From the NCBI GenBank assembly GCA_029961685.1, contig JARWKL010000008.1, positions 6,202,501 to 6,266,500 of the forward strand: a DNA stretch of 64,000 bases. Reading direction: 5' to 3'. The first letter of the stretch is position 1, and each line of letters opens with the position of its first letter. Positions 50,901-55,082 of this stretch are shown here, piece by piece. The notes under the pieces were generated by a model that ran no database searches, was not told the origin of the DNA, and saw only the letters and a program-made list of their open reading frames with translations. Source of the stretch: Aristolochia californica. Taxonomy: Eukaryota > Streptophyta > Magnoliopsida > Piperales > Aristolochiaceae. The translations under genes and the position numbers were made by a program.

Positions 50901-53810
50901 AGTGAGTCGACTTGCAGTAGATAAAAGTTTGCCCCTCCAAGTAGCTAGTCTCTTTTCAAATTTTTCAATAAGGGGGGACCAAAGCATTGCCGAAGGCCGT
51001 GAGTCAAAGAGTGGGAGTCCTAGATATCTAACAAGAAAATTTCCCACTGAACACCCCAAATAGTCAGCCATACCCTGAAGTACAGATGGGTTGATATGAT
51101 TGCCTAGGAGAGTAGTTTTCTTCCAGTTAATGTTCTGACCAAAAAGCCAATTCAAATAGTCCCAATACATCACGCAGTTTTCGAATATGATCCATAGTAC
51201 CATCCCCAAAACAAATGGTATCGTCTGCAAATTGAAGGATCGGCACATCGAAGGTTGCACAGTCCATCGTGGGAGGAGCCAACCCAAGTTCTTGGCCGAA
51301 TAGATCAATGAGGATAAATATTCCGCTACCACATTGAAGAGCAAAGGGGAAAGAGGTTATCCCTTTCTGATTCCCCTAGATCTCTTAAAATACCCGCAAG
51401 CCGTTCTATTGAGAAGAACGGAGTAGCTCACAGAGGAGATGCAACTTTGAATTCAGAAGTGTCATTTTTTCCGAATCCCATCTTCTCCAGGAGAGTGTCC
51501 AGAAACTTCTAATTAACTCTGTCAAAGGCTTTTTCAAAATCAAGTTTTAGGATGAATCTGGGGCGTTTTAAAGCCTTAAAATGGTGGATGATCTCGTGAC
51601 ATGCCATGGCCGAATCTAATATATTCCTTCCCTTGATAAAATCAATCTGGCCATGGAATCAATGCTAAATAGCCAAGTTAATCAATGCTATTGAGAATCC
51701 AAATCATAACCTAACTGTCCTCAGTCTTCATTCATGGGAATTCGAGGATCTTCCCTTATAAACTTGGACTTCCTTTTTGCCTTAAGATACATAAGGACTG
51801 ATTTTGACCAATTGAGATAGTTTATCCCATTTAACCACTTAGATATTATCAATGCGGTATCTTTGCCCTCAGAACTTTGGGATTCCTTTGAGGTTGTGAT
51901 GATTTAACCTGAATCAGTTATCTAAACAGCAAACAATACTTCAACCCTGATTCCAGTCCCACACATTTGTTCAAGTACAAACTAGGTGGGCCCCACTTCG
52001 AAAAAACTAGGATTAGGATAGTATTTGCAAAGTGCGCCAACCACGACAACAGAACAGTTCAATCTATGCAGTCACAGTTGCATAAGCCACAGAAAATCAC
52101 CAAGAACAAGGGCTGACATCACCAACCAATGGGTGACGCATGCAAAAAACCCTGTATTGGGTGCCCACAGAACAGAAAAAAGTTGATTTCAACTCTAGAA
52201 CCCCTCATAGGGCAGTAATCAGCCACATAAACTGCTCAAGATGCAGGAGGAGGCATTAACCCTAGGTTATGGCAGAAGAAGAGTAAAACATTTTAATTTT
52301 TAACTAATCAATCAACCCAGAAACTGAAAACTCCTCTTCCTGGACGTCGCTTGCTTCAATGGAACAGAAATTTGGGCTTCAAGGCATTCCAATCTGGATC
52401 ACATGCTGATACCATGAAGAAATGAAGGATTTGAGAAGATAGAGAGAGAAAGGGAGGAGAATAGAGAGAGAGAGGGTTTCCGAAAGAGAGCAAAGTCGCT
52501 TTCGTAATCTAGGGTCGAGCCACTTCCCTTTTCCATTACAACTTCAAAAAAAATAAAATACAACTCTATATCTTTACATACACAACTCCAAAATACATGA
52601 AAATAAGACCATAGAGCTTTTAAGGCATGCTGAACAAGATAAAGCTATCACTCGACTTTACATACAAGGTAAAATTATTAAACTACCCCTCATGATATCT
52701 TTTAACAATATAACTACTGTACCAGATACTTTTTCACACCGTTCGGTAAACTCATTTCAAAAACTCAATAGCTGCAATAAAAACTTCAGAAACAAACCTG
52801 ACAATTACCATCTCCTTGGACCTTGAGCTCAACTAGATCATATAACTGCAACCTACAGAGACAAATGACTAATATCATACATAAACAATATAAAACACAA
52901 TTTATGAAGGGGAGAGAGAGAAGTGACCAAAAAGTTAAATGCTTTACATCAGCCCATGTCCTCCTTGGGTAAACTTCAAGTTCTGCAAGAACAAAAGTCG
53001 CTCCAAAAGCCAAAGAATGTTGCTTAAAAACAGAAATCAAAAGGCTAGAATTCTCAGTTGTTCAAGAACATCATGTGGCTCTCAGAGTCTTCTTTTTTTT
53101 CTTTTTTTTTTTCTTTTTTTCTTCATGTATTTCTTGAACCCAGGCCATCACAATAAACACCCCCATGTGACCATTGAAAGTATGCAAACTATGAAAAACA
53201 AGAAATCTGTACACAAAATTTAAGTGCCAAGACAAATTCTTAAACTACGATGTCTTCAGATTACTGTCTTCCAATTGTAGCCTATGAGTTAATGTAGTTT
53301 TAAATTGTGACAAATTTTCTACAAGATGAAGACTGGTAAAAAATAAAGGTGTGTCACTTAAGGTTAAACAGAGAAACTTTTCAAAAGAAAAAAAGAAAAA
53401 AAATTGACTGAAGAAGTGTTAGCATAACAACTATTTCTGAGTTGCATCTGCACCCTATTGCAGGCAATCATGTGCCACAGCTCTGACAGAAGTCAAGGAC
53501 ATTTATTTGACAAGTTCTGAACTAGAAACTGTCAAAATCAGCGCCTAACTAAATAAGTATTTCTGTAGCAGTTTCTCATGAAATTAAGCAATAAAACACA
53601 GTGTGCTAGTCATAAAACCAATAATCGCTTCAGACTCAGGACTCAAGATAGTTCAAGTAAACGGTGAATCATGAGTAACAGAGAAACAGACACAGAGACA
53701 GAGAGAGTCTATGAAAACATTCTGGAAATGACATACCTATCCAACAGCCTTTGGTGATCTGTAGTTGCTTTATCAACAGATGGAATTTCACCATTAATTC
53801 TTGGAACATG
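16698..53810 (-). CDS. OTU-domain deubiquitinase gene (eight exons traced, 5' end missing)
   Basis: Cysteine protease of the ovarian-tumour family, which removes ubiquitin from proteins. Eight exons with AG...GT borders and compatible phases join (5' to 3') 53737-53810, 52798-52852, 21452-21526, 21306-21379, 21177-21225, 17472-17556, 17165-17221 and 16698-16735 into about 168 codons without a stop. The product runs [40 protein letters not shown] (active-site Asp and Cys), [51 protein letters not shown] (His). This matches the plant OTU group that includes Arabidopsis OTU9-OTU11 as I recall it. Those proteins carry about 150 more N-terminal residues, whose exons I could not find here. The intron between the second and third exons is 31,271 bp and full of nested transposons. 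The tail ([13 protein letters not shown]) is shorter than family members I recall, so a further 3' exon is possible. Confidence 0.88.
17165..17221 (-). CDS. OTU gene, exon with active-site His
   Basis: 57 nt, acceptor tgcacag, donor ggag/gtaagc. It encodes [19 protein letters not shown] across split codons; His of EVHYN completes the Cys-His-Asp catalytic set. Confidence 0.92.
17472..17556 (-). CDS. OTU gene, exon [15 protein letters not shown]
   Basis: 85 nt, acceptor tgtgcag, donor caag/gtaaaa. It encodes [20 protein letters not shown] and PNIQKSKQ plus one base. It is separated from the preceding exon by a 3.6-kb intron that holds a LINE and LTR fragments. Confidence 0.92.
17557..18540 (-). 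other. OTU intron sequence, 3' part of the 3.6-kb intron
   Basis: AT-rich intron DNA downstream (minus strand) of the LTR-like and LINE remnants. Short open frames such as 18036-18329 have no motif. Nothing further is supported. Confidence 0.45.
18541..19824. repeat. Probable LTR-element remnant with 46-52 bp repeats
   Basis: The string gcctagacccataaaa and variants recur at 18853, 18899, 18945 and 18997 (spacing 46, 46, 52), each followed by ggattt or gattttc and a cactaagca-like word. The surrounding sequence is non-coding and A-rich and looks like retroelement leader or LTR material, but no LTR pair was identified. It lies in the OTU intron 17557-21176. Confidence 0.5.
19825..20668 (+). 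mobile_element. LINE 3' fragment (zinc-binding tail and RNase H)
   Basis: A 5'-truncated L1-type LINE. It encodes the end of the RT zinc-binding region ([30 protein letters not shown]) and an RNase H with its acidic residues visible ([21 protein letters not shown]), in several frames with stops. It ends in eight A at about 20661-20668 after ccaacactattt. It has inserted next to or within an LTR (20669-20880), inside an OTU intron. Confidence 0.85.
20669..20880 (+). repeat. LTR fragment with TATA-type promoter
   Basis: The segment gtgactaggggaatttttgt, ctctataaaaacactgg, ttgacccccacagagagtc and a CT-rich leader matches, on the opposite strand, the LTR at 28390-28770 block for block. It therefore belongs to the same Copia family in + orientation. 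It has only one end, truncated at the LINE. Confidence 0.65.
21177..21225 (-). CDS. OTU gene, exon [13 protein letters not shown]
   Basis: 49 nt, acceptor gaatag, donor tcg/gtattt. It completes the Lys codon and encodes [16 protein letters not shown], the conserved OTU segment around the substrate cleft. Confidence 0.92.
21306..21379 (-). CDS. OTU gene, exon [16 protein letters not shown]
   Basis: 74 nt, acceptor ttccag, donor aa/gtacgt. It encodes [20 protein letters not shown] and KKMS plus two bases of a Lys codon. The intron separating it from the previous exon is only 72 bp (21380-21451). Confidence 0.92.
21452..21526 (-). CDS. OTU gene, exon [10 protein letters not shown]
   Basis: 75 nt in phase 0, acceptor gttttcag, donor cag/gttgct. 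It encodes [20 protein letters not shown] and QVVNQ, continuing the Cys helix of the catalytic domain directly from GDGNCQ. Confidence 0.92.
21527..22453 (-). other. OTU giant intron, 3' end
   Basis: Intron DNA without recognisable elements between the exon at 21452-21526 and the LINE at 22454. It contains the left copy of the LINE target-site duplication (22442-22453). No open frame here has a motif. Confidence 0.6.
22454..24603 (+). mobile_element. 5'-truncated L1-type LINE with 12-bp TSD
   Basis: A 2.15-kb insertion flanked by tgccatcaagtt at 22442-22453 and 24604-24615. It encodes the C-terminal part of ORF2: end of the RT palm ([16 protein letters not shown]; the usual FADDT is eroded), thumb ([12 protein letters not shown]; [20 protein letters not shown]), RT zinc-binding region ([18 protein letters not shown], about 23680-23735), then RNase H ([29 protein letters not shown]) to 24552. 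Stops and frameshifts make it dead. It ends with a poly(A) tail at about 24585-24603. Confidence 0.93.
24616..25555 (-). other. OTU giant intron, no element recognised
   Basis: AT-rich sequence between two LINE fragments. It has no open frame of note and no terminal repeats that I could see. Confidence 0.5.
25556..26215 (+). mobile_element. LINE ORF1 fragment
   Basis: A plus-strand fragment resembling plant L1 ORF1. [12 protein letters not shown] near 25705-25740 is like the N-terminal GWxxV motif of these proteins. Frames at 25789-26082 and 25995-26195 ([20 protein letters not shown]) follow with a frameshift between them. No ORF2 is attached. It lies head-to-head with the minus-strand LINE at 26320-27720. 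Confidence 0.5.
26320..27720 (-). mobile_element. 5' part of a LINE: 5' UTR, ORF1, start of endonuclease
   Basis: Minus-strand LINE head. ORF1 starts [19 protein letters not shown] (27418 downwards), continues after frame breaks at 26602-27015 (Pro- and Ser-rich) and 26384-26719. ORF2 begins near 26440 with [17 protein letters not shown], the start of the AP-type endonuclease, and is lost after about 26330. 27420-27720 is GC-rich and is probably the 5' UTR. Retention of the 5' end is unusual among the LINEs of this window, which are mostly 5'-truncated. Confidence 0.75.
27793..27900 (+). CDS. Short ORF of unknown origin, possible gene fragment
   Basis: A 35-codon frame starting [14 protein letters not shown] and ending [13 protein letters not shown]. 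Composition is that of a soluble charged protein and differs from the neighbouring TE sequence. I do not recognise the family. It sits between a LINE 5' end and a solo LTR and could be a captured exon or simple chance. Confidence 0.2.
   Translation: MKFKKVTKTGNENDVTDWAFEYLKTNAPELLHLID
28046..28389 (-). mobile_element. Solo LTR, same family as the 14-kb element
   Basis: It runs from tgttgattttcagga to cttccaaca and matches the LTRs at 29375-29738 and 37847-38232 throughout (tattacaataatacccttg, agggtttagggttttaaccc, gggcttgggccctatcttcc). It contains two copies of the U3 repeat unit. Flanking bases (atagt and gtacc) do not form a duplication, so recombination or decay followed insertion. Confidence 0.8.
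28390..28770 (-). mobile_element. Copia 3' LTR
   Basis: On the minus strand it starts tgttagaaaatctactg at 28770, directly after the purine tract gaagaggag. It has a promoter-like aactctataaaagc and a CT-rich leader, and reaches about 28390 where the solo LTR begins. It is homologous to 20669-20880. Confidence 0.7.
28771..29242 (-). pseudogene. Copia RNase H C-terminal fragment
   Basis: Minus-strand remnant of the Copia RNase H end: [10 protein letters not shown], then [30 protein letters not shown] and [10 protein letters not shown], read through stops and frame changes. It precedes the polypurine tract and 3' LTR at 28390-28770. The rest of the element is missing; plastid-derived DNA abuts it at 29243. 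Confidence 0.8.
29243..29374 (+). pseudogene. rps7: Plastid rps7 fragment, 5' side of a NUPT
   Basis: Plastid-derived DNA in the nucleus. It encodes the rps7 segment [22 protein letters not shown] (from 29271) with a small internal deletion afterwards, and stops at ctatttgttttacgt (29374). The next plastid base (caagcaatacg) is found at 43360, after a 14-kb LTR element flanked by tacgt. In plastids this gene makes ribosomal protein S7; this copy cannot. Confidence 0.92.
29375..29738 (-). repeat. 3' LTR of the 14-kb element
   Basis: 364 bp, tgttgattttcagg to ttctaaaa. It has lost part of the terminal CAACA by substitution. It is followed by the minus-strand polypurine tract (ctccccctcaagctgg), again with a second PPT-plus-LTR-start copy at about 29830-29848. 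Confidence 0.85.
30014..30184 (-). repeat. 56-bp tandem repeat, three units
   Basis: The string ttcctccgtcatggact begins at 30017, 30073 and 30129, a 56-bp period, each followed by caaccacaaa and a tgatatttttga-like tail. It lies in the interior of the 14-kb element, near its 3' end on the minus strand. Confidence 0.85.
30185..31283 (-). mobile_element. Interior of the 14-kb element, non-coding
   Basis: No retroviral motif is visible on either strand. The part from about 30480 resembles 57370-58620 in wording (tttccgaaa, aaacagcaaca, cgtcttcttccc, gtcgtactcc), so the two regions seem to be related interiors. A 35-bp word (gaatgtttctggatgctgg onward) is duplicated at 31113 and 31187. Open frames here are judged fortuitous. 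Confidence 0.6.
31284..31636 (-). repeat. Chromovirus 3' LTR
   Basis: 353 bp, tgttgggttccg to ccataaca. It matches the right LTR (36614-37388) apart from the LINE inserted there. The start of gag (MTRSMA) lies within the LTR end in both copies, so the coding frame begins at the LTR border. Confidence 0.85.
31640..32370 (-). pseudogene. Chromovirus integrase C-terminus with chromodomain
   Basis: The minus strand reads [20 protein letters not shown] (about 32340) and [10 protein letters not shown] at 32107-32358. In further frames follow [20 protein letters not shown], the [15 protein letters not shown] region and a chromodomain-like end ([18 protein letters not shown], then [15 protein letters not shown] near 31680). 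Chromodomains at this place guide integration toward heterochromatin in chromoviruses. One stop or frameshift precedes each block. Confidence 0.8.
32384..33183 (-). pseudogene. Chromovirus integrase core and RNase H end
   Basis: 33183-32860 holds the RNase H end ([16 protein letters not shown]) and the linker. Then follow the zinc-binding region ([10 protein letters not shown] near 32760) and the catalytic core 32684-32391: [21 protein letters not shown] (first Asp), [14 protein letters not shown] (second Asp) and YHPQSDGQT, after which the usual Glu codon is replaced by a stop. It is interrupted at 32700 and 32390, so not functional. Confidence 0.88.
33289..34419 (-). pseudogene. Chromovirus reverse transcriptase-RNase H
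   Basis: RT begins [18 protein letters not shown] (34310) and continues [54 protein letters not shown] and [13 protein letters not shown] (the Asp-Asp palm box at about 33870). The connection and RNase H follow: [20 protein letters not shown] and [18 protein letters not shown]. Frame breaks near 34087-34094 and 33912 separate three open segments. Domain order and motifs are canonical for Ty3/gypsy. Confidence 0.92.
34771..35140 (-). mobile_element. TRIM element 1 (about 370 bp)
   Basis: Terminal repeats of about 82 bp at 34772-34853 and 35060-35140 (tgttaag...ctagccaata...ggaccataac) enclose about 205 bp without coding capacity. A tRNA-Met primer site in reverse (gctctgatacca, 35046-35057) sits two bases from the right repeat. 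gtgct flanks both sides (34766-34770 and 35141-35145). This is the layout of a terminal-repeat retrotransposon in miniature. It interrupts the chromovirus between protease and RT. Inside is a 31-bp double motif (gacctac-agtaattttaatcca). Confidence 0.85.
35100..35477 (-). pseudogene. Chromovirus zinc knuckle and protease
   Basis: The frame reads [20 protein letters not shown] (CCHC-type knuckle, slightly altered) and, after an acidic linker, the protease motif [14 protein letters not shown], in which Glu replaces the Gly of DSGST. Residues coded by the TRIM elements at either end (below 35140 and above 35455) are not part of the protein. The Gly-to-Glu change by itself would disable the protease. 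Confidence 0.85.
35456..35695 (-). mobile_element. TRIM element 2 (240 bp, TSD aatat)
   Basis: A very small LTR retroelement: repeats 35456-35546 (91 bp) and 35607-35695 (89 bp), both starting tgacaacg and carrying ctagccaa, gatctgttag and acaagagtggacgg, around only 60 bp of interior. The reverse tRNA-Met primer site gctctgatacca (35595-35606) touches the right repeat. The duplication aatat is at 35451-35455 and 35696-35700. It shares the ctagccaatac and gatctgttagg words with TRIM 1, so they belong to one family. It interrupts the chromovirus between gag and the zinc knuckle. Confidence 0.9.
35833..36650 (-). pseudogene. Chromovirus gag
   Basis: It starts [10 protein letters not shown] at 36644, reaching into the LTR, with a coiled-coil-like stretch ([21 protein letters not shown]), a Pro-rich hinge and the capsid core: [20 protein letters not shown], then in a shifted frame (36256-36008) [36 protein letters not shown] and [17 protein letters not shown], and 36096-35833. 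At least two frameshifts. Confidence 0.88.
36781..37183 (-). mobile_element. LINE RNase H fragment inside the chromovirus LTR
   Basis: About 400 bp, minus strand, with a poly(T) (poly(A) of the LINE) at 36787-36797. It encodes [20 protein letters not shown] and [16 protein letters not shown] to the end of RNase H. It splits the right chromovirus LTR between gaacccgatct and catttacaac. It is the shortest LINE copy in the window. Confidence 0.88.
37389..37846 (-). mobile_element. Interior of the 14-kb element next to its primer site
   Basis: Non-coding leader region between the chromovirus and the right LTR. The tRNA-Met primer complement gctctgatacca is at 37835-37846. An A-rich run precedes it. 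No gag start is seen. Confidence 0.75.
37847..38232 (-). repeat. 5' LTR of the 14-kb element, split by a Copia insertion
   Basis: It matches 29375-29738 but carries an extra copy of the 55-bp U3 unit (gggcttgggcccatcttc and gtgggccttccttagtcgtg). It breaks at ctgtc (38228-38232) and resumes at 43347 with ttccaaca, after the Copia element. Its last base is 43354. Confidence 0.88.
38233..38416 (+). repeat. Copia 5' LTR
   Basis: 184 bp, starting tattaatg (TG mutated to TA) and ending agagatttaca, with tgtaaat near the start mirrored by atttaca at the end. The tRNA-Met primer site begins at the next base. Confidence 0.9.
38967..40062 (+). pseudogene. Copia gag
   Basis: It starts [18 protein letters not shown] at 38967. 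The frame continues [17 protein letters not shown], meets TGA at 39171, and goes on with [47 protein letters not shown] and a CCHC zinc knuckle [14 protein letters not shown] (about 39675-39720). After RLDGS the usual xYxxWKxxM segment seems to be missing, pointing to a short deletion. A second stop (TAG 40060-40062) stands just before the protease motif. Confidence 0.9.
40063..43180 (+). pseudogene. Copia pol: protease, integrase, RT, RNase H
   Basis: Protease [11 protein letters not shown] at about 40066. Integrase: LWHTCLGH and [10 protein letters not shown] zinc region (40460-40600), core [30 protein letters not shown] and NGVAERKHR, with all acidic residues present. A frameshift lies between 41501 and 41654. 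[45 protein letters not shown] and [11 protein letters not shown] (palm box, about 42250). TGA at 42311 and 42536. RNase [23 protein letters not shown] and [13 protein letters not shown]. It ends [10 protein letters not shown] at the truncated 3' LTR. Confidence 0.93.
43175..43341 (+). repeat. Copia 3' LTR, 5'-truncated
   Basis: 167 bp matching the 5' LTR from its base 18 on. Coding sequence of RNase H runs straight into it; the polypurine tract and the first about 17 LTR bases are deleted. Confidence 0.88.
43355..43638 (+). pseudogene. rps7: Plastid rps7 fragment, 3' side of the NUPT
   Basis: It continues plastid rps7 exactly where 29374 stopped, after the repeated tacgt: [50 protein letters not shown], to the TAA at 43636-43638. 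Substitutions relative to typical plastid S7 (for example FAYFR for FAHFR) show it has drifted in the nucleus. Confidence 0.94.
43639..43960 (+). other. Plastid rps7-ndhB intergenic spacer (NUPT)
   Basis: Spacer between rps7 and ndhB, in plastid order, with recognisable blocks such as gatccatggatccatat and aaagaatcagaattgatca. No insertion was seen. Confidence 0.85.
43961..44226 (+). pseudogene. ndhB: Plastid ndhB 5' fragment (NUPT)
   Basis: Start of the plastid NADH-dehydrogenase-like subunit 2: [52 protein letters not shown]. Two in-frame stops (after FIFP and before WREEP) and the break at about 44226 make it non-functional. Order and strand (rps7 then ndhB) are those of the plastid inverted repeat. 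LINE sequence follows. Confidence 0.93.
44438..45857 (-). mobile_element. LINE inserted into a LINE, 13-bp TSD
   Basis: 1.42 kb, minus strand, flanked by ggttgtgggtcat at 44425-44437 and 45858-45870, with poly(T) at 44438-44453. From 3' to 5' it holds RNase H ([32 protein letters not shown]) and zinc-binding region ([13 protein letters not shown] near 45310), and at its 5' end the region [15 protein letters not shown] (about 45700). A 44-base G run interrupts it at 44925-44968. Confidence 0.93.
44925..44968. repeat. Run of 44 G
   Basis: An uninterrupted poly(G) tract. The sister LINE copies have only gcaaggggga (47033) or gtaagggggag (49120) here, so the tract has expanded in this copy. Read on the minus strand it codes a Pro run between the LINE zinc region and RNase H. 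Such a tract is prone to assembly or sequencing error. Confidence 0.9.
45887..46264 (+). mobile_element. Solo Copia LTR
   Basis: 378 bp, tgttaagttgtggag to taattcctaaca. It is the inverted relative of the LTR at 48566-49002 of the Tnt1-like Copia. It sits in the older LINE; flanking bases ttggt and ctagc are each close to the expected ttggc, an eroded target duplication. No internal domain, so it is the product of LTR recombination. Confidence 0.8.
46549..47587 (-). mobile_element. 5'-truncated LINE (RNase H and zinc region)
   Basis: Poly(T) at 46549-46560, then on the minus strand RNase H ([33 protein letters not shown]) and upstream [40 protein letters not shown] and the zinc-binding motif ([10 protein letters not shown] near 47450). 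It ends near 47587 against a Copia protease fragment. It starts in the RNase H region of the older LINE. Confidence 0.88.
47588..48539 (-). pseudogene. Copia (Tnt1-like) gag and protease start
   Basis: Minus strand. Gag begins [19 protein letters not shown] at 48539, with [16 protein letters not shown] and [20 protein letters not shown]. After a frameshift near 48140 follow [17 protein letters not shown] and the CCHC knuckle [14 protein letters not shown] (about 47780-47820). The protease reads DSWVLD-stop-GASFHTT, then YLADG at 47600 where LINE sequence cuts it. It lies next to its own primer site and 5' LTR. Confidence 0.92.
48566..49002 (-). repeat. 5' LTR of the Tnt1-like Copia
   Basis: 437 bp, tgttaggaattaaacg to cacaacttaaca. 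The reverse tRNA-Met primer site gctctgatacca (48552-48563) lies two bases to its left. On the right it abuts LINE RNase H sequence (actggccctgcataag), so the element had inserted in that LINE. Confidence 0.88.
49003..51690 (-). mobile_element. Long LINE with RT, zinc region, truncated RNase H
   Basis: The longest LINE ORF2 here. On the minus strand from the right: RT with [12 protein letters not shown] (about 51525-51560), [13 protein letters not shown] (51350), [16 protein letters not shown] (palm box, about 51205-51240), [11 protein letters not shown] and [14 protein letters not shown]; thumb; LINE zinc-binding region with [25 protein letters not shown] (split: CPLCG and [11 protein letters not shown] at 49490-49560), and RNase H as far as [11 protein letters not shown], where the Copia LTR stops it at 49003. 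A 480-bp segment is tandemly duplicated (49894-50841). Many stops. Confidence 0.9.
49894..50841 (-). repeat. 480-bp tandem duplication inside the LINE
   Basis: Unit 1 starts gaatctaccactgagca at 49894 and unit 2 gaatctgccactgagca at 50374, a 480-bp offset; similarity ends after acagaggcc near 50841. Both encode the same ORF2 stretch ([30 protein letters not shown] in one frame, shifted in the other). The units differ at scattered positions. Confidence 0.92.
51691..52404 (-). other. Unassigned intron sequence, possibly an LTR-element interior
   Basis: Non-coding. It ends at a tRNA-Met-type primer complement (gctgatacca, 52405-52414) facing the segment at 52415, so it may be the leader of a minus-strand element. 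No gag or pol is seen. Confidence 0.4.
52415..52736 (-). mobile_element. Candidate LTR next to a primer site
   Basis: It starts tgaagaaatgaagg directly after the reverse primer site and may end with tttttcaca at 52736. It contains AG-rich and TATA-like stretches. There is no partner LTR, so the borders are provisional. It lies 62 bp from the OTU exon at 52798. Confidence 0.4.
52798..52852 (-). CDS. OTU gene, exon with active-site Asp and Cys
   Basis: 55 nt, acceptor tctgtag, donor cag/gtttgt. It completes the split Arg codon and encodes [19 protein letters not shown] and C of GDGNC are the catalytic Asp and nucleophilic Cys of the OTU fold. The longer open frame here (52786-53040) runs into the preceding intron and is not all coding. 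The next exon is 31.3 kb away at 21526. Confidence 0.92.
53737..53810 (-). CDS. OTU gene, first traced exon ([11 protein letters not shown])
   Basis: 74 nt between acceptor ctgcag and donor g/gtatgt on the minus strand. It encodes [14 protein letters not shown] and DHQRLLD plus two bases of an Arg codon. The [11 protein letters not shown] signature precedes the catalytic domain in the plant OTU9-11 group. Its 5' neighbour exon was not found within 53811-64000. Confidence 0.9.
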
Positions 53811-53893
53811 CTGCAGAAAAATGAATAAAAAGAATTTTTACTCTCACAAGTGATAGTTATAAACCGCATATAAGAAAGTCTAAAGTCTAGTTA

Positions 53894-54110
53894 CAATCAG
53901 TATCAAGATAAACTATAAGGTTAGGCTGCATCCCCATTCACACAAACTGGTCTGACAAAGAATCTGTTGAACAAGAACAAGAGCAGACTCTCAGCCAGCA
54001 CACAAAAAAGCCTAGCCCAAATTACAATCAGTATCAAGTTCAACTACAGGGTTAGGCTGCACTTACTATCATGACAAACTGGTCTGCTAAAGCATTCATT
54101 GAACGAAGCA
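53894..54110. repeat. 130-bp-offset local duplication
   Basis: The string tacaatcagtatcaag followed by gttaggctgca, acaaactggtctg and ttgaac occurs at 53894 and again at 54024. The copies have diverged. It is in OTU intron DNA just upstream of the first traced exon. Confidence 0.75.
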
Positions 54111-54284
54111 CGTTGGACCACAAAATTTATAGAGAGGATGTAATATCAGTAATCTGTTGGAATCGTTGATCATGAGATAACAGAGCTTCATCTCACCCAT
54201 GAGATAACTGAAGGCTTCATCTCGCTCATGAAATAACAAATTTCGTACCCCTTTCCACAATTACCAGGGCAGGAAATTGTCTTT

Positions 54285-55082
54285 TGTTAACTATGAGGCC
54301 ATTAAAGAGCGCATTTCATAACCTCCATGTATCCCTCTCCTTCGGCGTGAATTTGTCATCCAAAAATTGGGCGGAACTCATAATTTTTGGTGGTTAGACA
54401 AGAGGCACTCTAGTCAACTCTTCCCCGAAGGGCGCTTCATCTCCCACACCTTCCACTGCTTCAAGACCAACGTCAGTATTGCTGCTAGTTGGAGTGATCT
54501 TTGGGTTGCCAATGCCTCTCTTCAACTTCTATTTCCTCACCTATTTCACCTTGCTGTCAACCAACAAGTCCCTTGTGCTGAGGTAATTAGGAACGGCAGC
54601 CTTCATAATGTTGACTGGACAATGCTCTTTCAAAGGCCTCTAAATGATCCTGAAGCAGTTGCAGTAGCATACTAAAGGAACTAGATCAACCATTCCTCAA
54701 GATTTCTCAAGCTAACAAAGTAATTCAGTGTCCTGCGGTGGAGGGCACCTTGCCAGTCTCATTATACTACAAAATGCTCACATCCGATGCCTCCCCCACC
54801 TCCTGCATTGGCTCCATTTGAGCTTGAAGAGCCTGGGATCTGTCTAGTCCATACAAGATAAAATATAAGGCCTGGAGAGTGCTCCATGGCTAATTTTTTT
54901 CCAAGGACTCTTTATCCAAACAGAACTCCTTGTGGTTCCTTATTATGCGACCTATGTGAGCTAGTTGATGAAAACATTGATCAGCCCTTACTCCTAGAGG
55001 ATCTGATGCTATTTTCTCGATATGTTCAAGATGCCAATGTCGCCAGGGAGGAAGGGTTGACTAGCACACCAGCCGATGACAA
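54285..55082 (+). mobile_element. LINE fragment of a second family (between RT and zinc region)
   Basis: The + strand reads KLGGTHNFWWLDKRHSSQLF, FKTNVSIAASWSDLW and QRPLNDPEAVAV, matching the stretch between RT and the zinc region of plant LINEs, then in other frames FELEEPGICLVHT, and CGSLLCDLCELVDENIDQPL at 54886-55080. Its 3' side is cut by the poly(T) of a minus-strand LINE. Confidence 0.65.

Noticed and set aside
52853..53040. Coding extension of the OTU exon ([20 protein letters not shown])
   Set aside because: The exon has a good acceptor at 52853 and joins the [11 protein letters not shown] exon in phase; the extra open frame is intron sequence.
54059..54165. Additional OTU exon (SMNALADQFVMI followed by a good gtaagt donor)
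   Set aside because: The phase fits, but the residues do not resemble the expected sequence before HVPRING, the frame closes quickly upstream, and the segment is part of a local duplication.
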